Positions 61,909-64,000 of a DNA stretch of 64,000 nucleotides are shown here, piece after piece. Below the pieces are notes generated by a model that was given only the letters and a program-made list of their open reading frames with translations, was not told the origin of the DNA and searched no databases. The translations under genes and the position numbers were made by a program. Origin of the DNA: Betaproteobacteria bacterium (GTDB lineage: Bacteria; Pseudomonadota; Gammaproteobacteria; Burkholderiales; Thiobacillaceae); the NCBI GenBank assembly GCA_016234655.1, contig JACRAU010000033.1, forward strand, positions 1 through 64,000, read 5' to 3'. The stretch's first letter is position 1. Each line of letters begins with the position of its first letter.

Positions 61909-63600
61909 TTAGCCTTCCAACGGCTCGGGCAAGTGCAGGCCGTAGCCCTGGGCGTGGTCGACGCCGATCTCGCGCAACTGGGCGCGCACGGCGTCGTTTT
62001 CCACGAACTCCGCGATGGTCTTGAGGCCGACGACATGACCGACTCGGTTGATCGATTCGACGATGGCGCGGTCGAGCGGATCGTCGATGATGTCGCGGAC
62101 GAAGGTGCCGTCGATCTTGAGATAATCGACCGGGATGGTCTTCAGGTAGGAGAACGAACTGAGGCCCGCGCCGAAGTCGTCCAGGGCGAAGGCGCAGCCC
62201 TCCGCGCGGATGCCTTGCATGAAACTGACCGCCCGGCCCAGGTTGCCGATGGCGGCCGTTTCGGTGACCTCGAAGCAAAGCATGCTCGGGGGGACCTCCG
62301 ACCTGCGTAACTCGTCGCGCAGGAAGTCGTAGAAGCCATCGTCGTTGATGGTCATGCCGGAGAGGTTGATGAAGACGCGCCGCACCGCACCGTCGAAGCG
62401 CGCGCGCTTTTGCGCCAGCGAGGACAGGAAGCGGCGGATGACCCAACGATCTAGGGCGGGGGCCAGGTTGTAGCGCTCGGCCGCCGGCAGGAAGGCGCCC
62501 GGGCTGGTGATCTGGCCGTTCTCGTCGAGCATGCGGACCAGCAACTCGCAGTTGGCGCCGTCATCGCCGTTCGCTTGCAGCGGCACGATGTTCTGGCGAT
62601 ACAGGACGAAGCGGTCATGCTCCAGCGCCCACTGGAGGCGCGAGACCCAGTGCATCTCGACGCGGCGGCGCTGCAAGTCGGCATCGTCCTCGGTATAGAC
62701 ATGGATGCGGTTGCGGCCGAGGTCCTTGGCGGCATAGCAGGCGATGTCCGCGTTGCGCATCAATTCGTCGACGCCGGTGCTGTGCGCGCCGATCGGGGCG
62801 ACCCCGATGCTGCCGCCGATGGCGTAGACCTTGCCGTCCCAGTTGAAGCGGAAACCTTGGATGGCCGCCAGCAGCTGCTCCGCCAGTTGCACGGCCCGCT
62901 CCGGCGGGCAGTTCTCCAGCAGCAGGCCGAACTCGTCGCCACCCAGCCGGGCCAGGGTGTCGTGCTCGCGCACCTGGCTCTGCATCAGGGCGGCCAGCTG
63001 CTTGAGCAGCTCGTCGCCGGCGAGATGGCCGCAGGTGTCGTTCACGACCTTGAACTGGTCCAGGTCCAGATAGAGCAGGGCGTGTTCGGTGTTCCAGTCA
63101 TTGGCATTGCACAGGGCCAGGGTCAGCCGCTGCTCGAAGCGGTGGCGGTTCATCAGGCCGGTCAGCGTGTCGTGCTGGGCCAGATGACGAATGGTCTCCT
63201 CCGCCTTGCGGTGCTGGCGCCGGACCGCGGACTCGCGCAACTCCCGCTCGATCGCGGGGGCCAGGCGGGCCAGGTTGCCCTTCATGATGTAGTCGCTGAC
63301 GCCGGCCTTCATCGCGTCGACGGCGGCCCCGTCGTCGATGGTGCCGGACACGATGATCACGGGCACGTCGGCGGCGGTCTGGCGGACCCGGGCCAAGGCC
63401 GCCTCGAAGCCGAAGCCGGGTAGGTTGTGATCGGCGATCACCAGGTCCCAGTCGTCCTGGCACAAGGCCGACTCCAGGCGGTCCGGGGTGTCGACCCGCT
63501 GGACCGTCAGGCTGAAGCCGTTGCGCTGCAATTCGCGCTCCACCAGCAGCGCGTCGTCTTCGGAATCCTCGATCAGCAGGATGCGCAAGACCGGACCCAT
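61909..63600 (-). CDS. REC-GGDEF-EAL response regulator
   Basis: A 563-residue soluble c-di-GMP enzyme. The receiver (residues 1-125) has IEDSEDDALLV and phospho-acceptor D in LVIADHNLPGFG. GGDEF has intact LGGDEFG (near residue 221) with an REHD inhibitory site five residues before. EAL has ELL in place of EAL and keeps the other catalytic motifs (FEVTETAA, DDFGAGLSSFSYL, LKIDGTFV, AQGYGLHLPEPL). It is 2 nt downstream of a partial receiver-only gene, so the two likely share a phosphorelay; no histidine kinase is in view. Confidence 0.93.
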   Translation of the reverse strand: MGPVLRILLIEDSEDDALLVERELQRNGFSLTVQRVDTPDRLESALCQDDWDLVIADHNLPGFGFEAALARVRQTAADVPVIIVSGTIDDGAAVDAMKAGVSDYIMKGNLARLAPAIERELRESAVRRQHRKAEETIRHLAQHDTLTGLMNRHRFEQRLTLALCNANDWNTEHALLYLDLDQFKVVNDTCGHLAGDELLKQLAALMQSQVREHDTLARLGGDEFGLLLENCPPERAVQLAEQLLAAIQGFRFNWDGKVYAIGGSIGVAPIGAHSTGVDELMRNADIACYAAKDLGRNRIHVYTEDDADLQRRRVEMHWVSRLQWALEHDRFVLYRQNIVPLQANGDDGANCELLVRMLDENGQITSPGAFLPAAERYNLAPALDRWVIRRFLSSLAQKRARFDGAVRRVFINLSGMTINDDGFYDFLRDELRRSEVPPSMLCFEVTETAAIGNLGRAVSFMQGIRAEGCAFALDDFGAGLSSFSYLKTIPVDYLKIDGTFVRDIIDDPLDRAIVESINRVGHVVGLKTIAEFVENDAVRAQLREIGVDHAQGYGLHLPEPLEG

Positions 63601-63602
63601 GG

Positions 63603-64000
63603 TCAGGGTCGAATGCTTGGTGGCGGTTCGTTCAACAACAGCCAGTACATGCCGAGCTGGCGGACCGCTTCGATGAACTGGTCGAACTCCACCGGCTTGC
63701 GGATATAGCTGTTGGTGCGCAATTCGTAGCCGGCGGTGATGTCGTTGTCTTCGTTCGAGGTGGTGAGGATGACCACGGGCAACAGCTTGGTCCGCTCGTC
63801 TTCGCGGATGCGGCGCAAGACCTCCAGGCCGTCGATTTTAGGCAGCTTGAGATCGAGCAGCACCACCTGCGGTTGGACGCCGAGGTCGCGGCCGGCATAG
63901 CCGCCGGTGCCGAACAAGTAGTCCAAGGCCTCGACGCCGTCGCGGGCGACCACGACCTCGTTGAGGATGTTGCATTTTTTCAGGGCGCGCAGGGTGAGAA
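63603..64000 (-). CDS. Receiver-domain response regulator (5' end beyond the window)
   Basis: A partial single-domain response regulator, reading in from the right edge. The visible part has ALDYLFGTGGYAG, the phospho-acceptor region QVVLLDLKLPKIDGLEVL, VVILTTSNEDNDI and the conserved lysine in SYIRKPVEFDQF. This is the Rcp1/CheY-like class often paired with phytochrome or hybrid kinases. The track starts it at an internal GTG (63953), but the frame is open to the window end (LTLRALKKCNILNEVVVARDG), so the true start lies outside. Confidence 0.88.
   Translation of the reverse strand, partial: LTLRALKKCNILNEVVVARDGVEALDYLFGTGGYAGRDLGVQPQVVLLDLKLPKIDGLEVLRRIREDERTKLLPVVILTTSNEDNDITAGYELRTNSYIRKPVEFDQFIEAVRQLGMYWLLLNEPPPSIRP

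Overview
The window is 64 kb of GC-rich chromosome from a betaproteobacterium. The dnaA-dnaN-gyrB order without recF, the rpmH-rnpA-yidC-mnmE and mnmG-rsmG-parA-parB-atpIBEFHAGDC-glmU-glmS order, a sigma54-type pilA promoter and a DsrE2-type sulfur-trafficking protein fit a Thiobacillus-like or other Nitrosomonadales/Hydrogenophilales relative. The genus is not established. The window spans the replication origin: a DnaA-box cluster lies between dnaN and dnaA, and four near-perfect parS sites lie between 25.4 and 41.0 kb, close to parAB.

Layout. (1) 0.2-14.7 kb is a surface-glycan locus. It holds a Wzx-type flippase, five glycosyltransferases (GT2 and GT4), a cupin/DegT aminotransferase/methyltransferase module suggesting a modified amino sugar, a second methyltransferase, an MBOAT plus SGNH pair for O-acylation, and a polytopic TPR protein resembling GT-C glycosyltransferases. 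The flippase and first GT2 are visibly more AT-rich, so the locus looks mosaic. (2) 14.7-15.2 kb is the major type IV pilin gene with a -24/-12 promoter and a strong terminator. (3) 15.3-26.7 kb holds housekeeping and accessory genes: an AddA/RecB-like helicase-nuclease, argJ, a DUF815 ATPase, a Nudix-ThiE fusion, phoU, a LysR regulator divergent from a DsrE2 gene, a periplasmic cyclophilin, an SDR and a YaiI protein. REP-like palindromes lie here, two of them in frame inside coding sequences. (4) 26.7-28.3 kb is an accessory insertion after gyrB: a DUF6883/DUF4926 pair followed by a diverged second copy of the last 24 gyrB codons, then an AT-rich lipoprotein gene. (5) 28.3-45.2 kb is the origin region: gyrB, dnaN, oriC, dnaA, rpmH, rnpA, yidC, mnmE, an ABC exporter, a GGDEF-EAL protein, mnmG, rsmG, parA and parB. 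(6) 45.3-52.3 kb is the complete F1Fo ATP synthase operon with a promoter overlapped by a perfect inverted repeat and a strong terminator. (7) 52.4-58.0 kb holds glmU and glmS (UDP-GlcNAc supply), a second ParA-like ATPase and an AmpG-type permease, a cell-wall and precursor theme. (8) 58.1-60.3 kb is a lower-GC island with an AlbA_2/Schlafen-type protein and an uncatalogued 54-codon ORF. (9) 60.4-64.0 kb holds xth and pyrE, divergent around a perfect 21-bp inverted repeat, then a REC-GGDEF-EAL response regulator and a partial response regulator.

No rRNA, tRNA, IS element or CRISPR array was recognised. No gene-free stretch exceeds 300 bases. The most interesting signals are the gyrB-tail scar around the DUF6883/DUF4926 pair, the in-frame REP-like insertions, parS overlapping the gyrB start, the pilin-linked GT-C/TPR protein, and the AlbA_2 gene with its hidden small ORF. 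All family assignments come from reading translated sequences; no database search was run.
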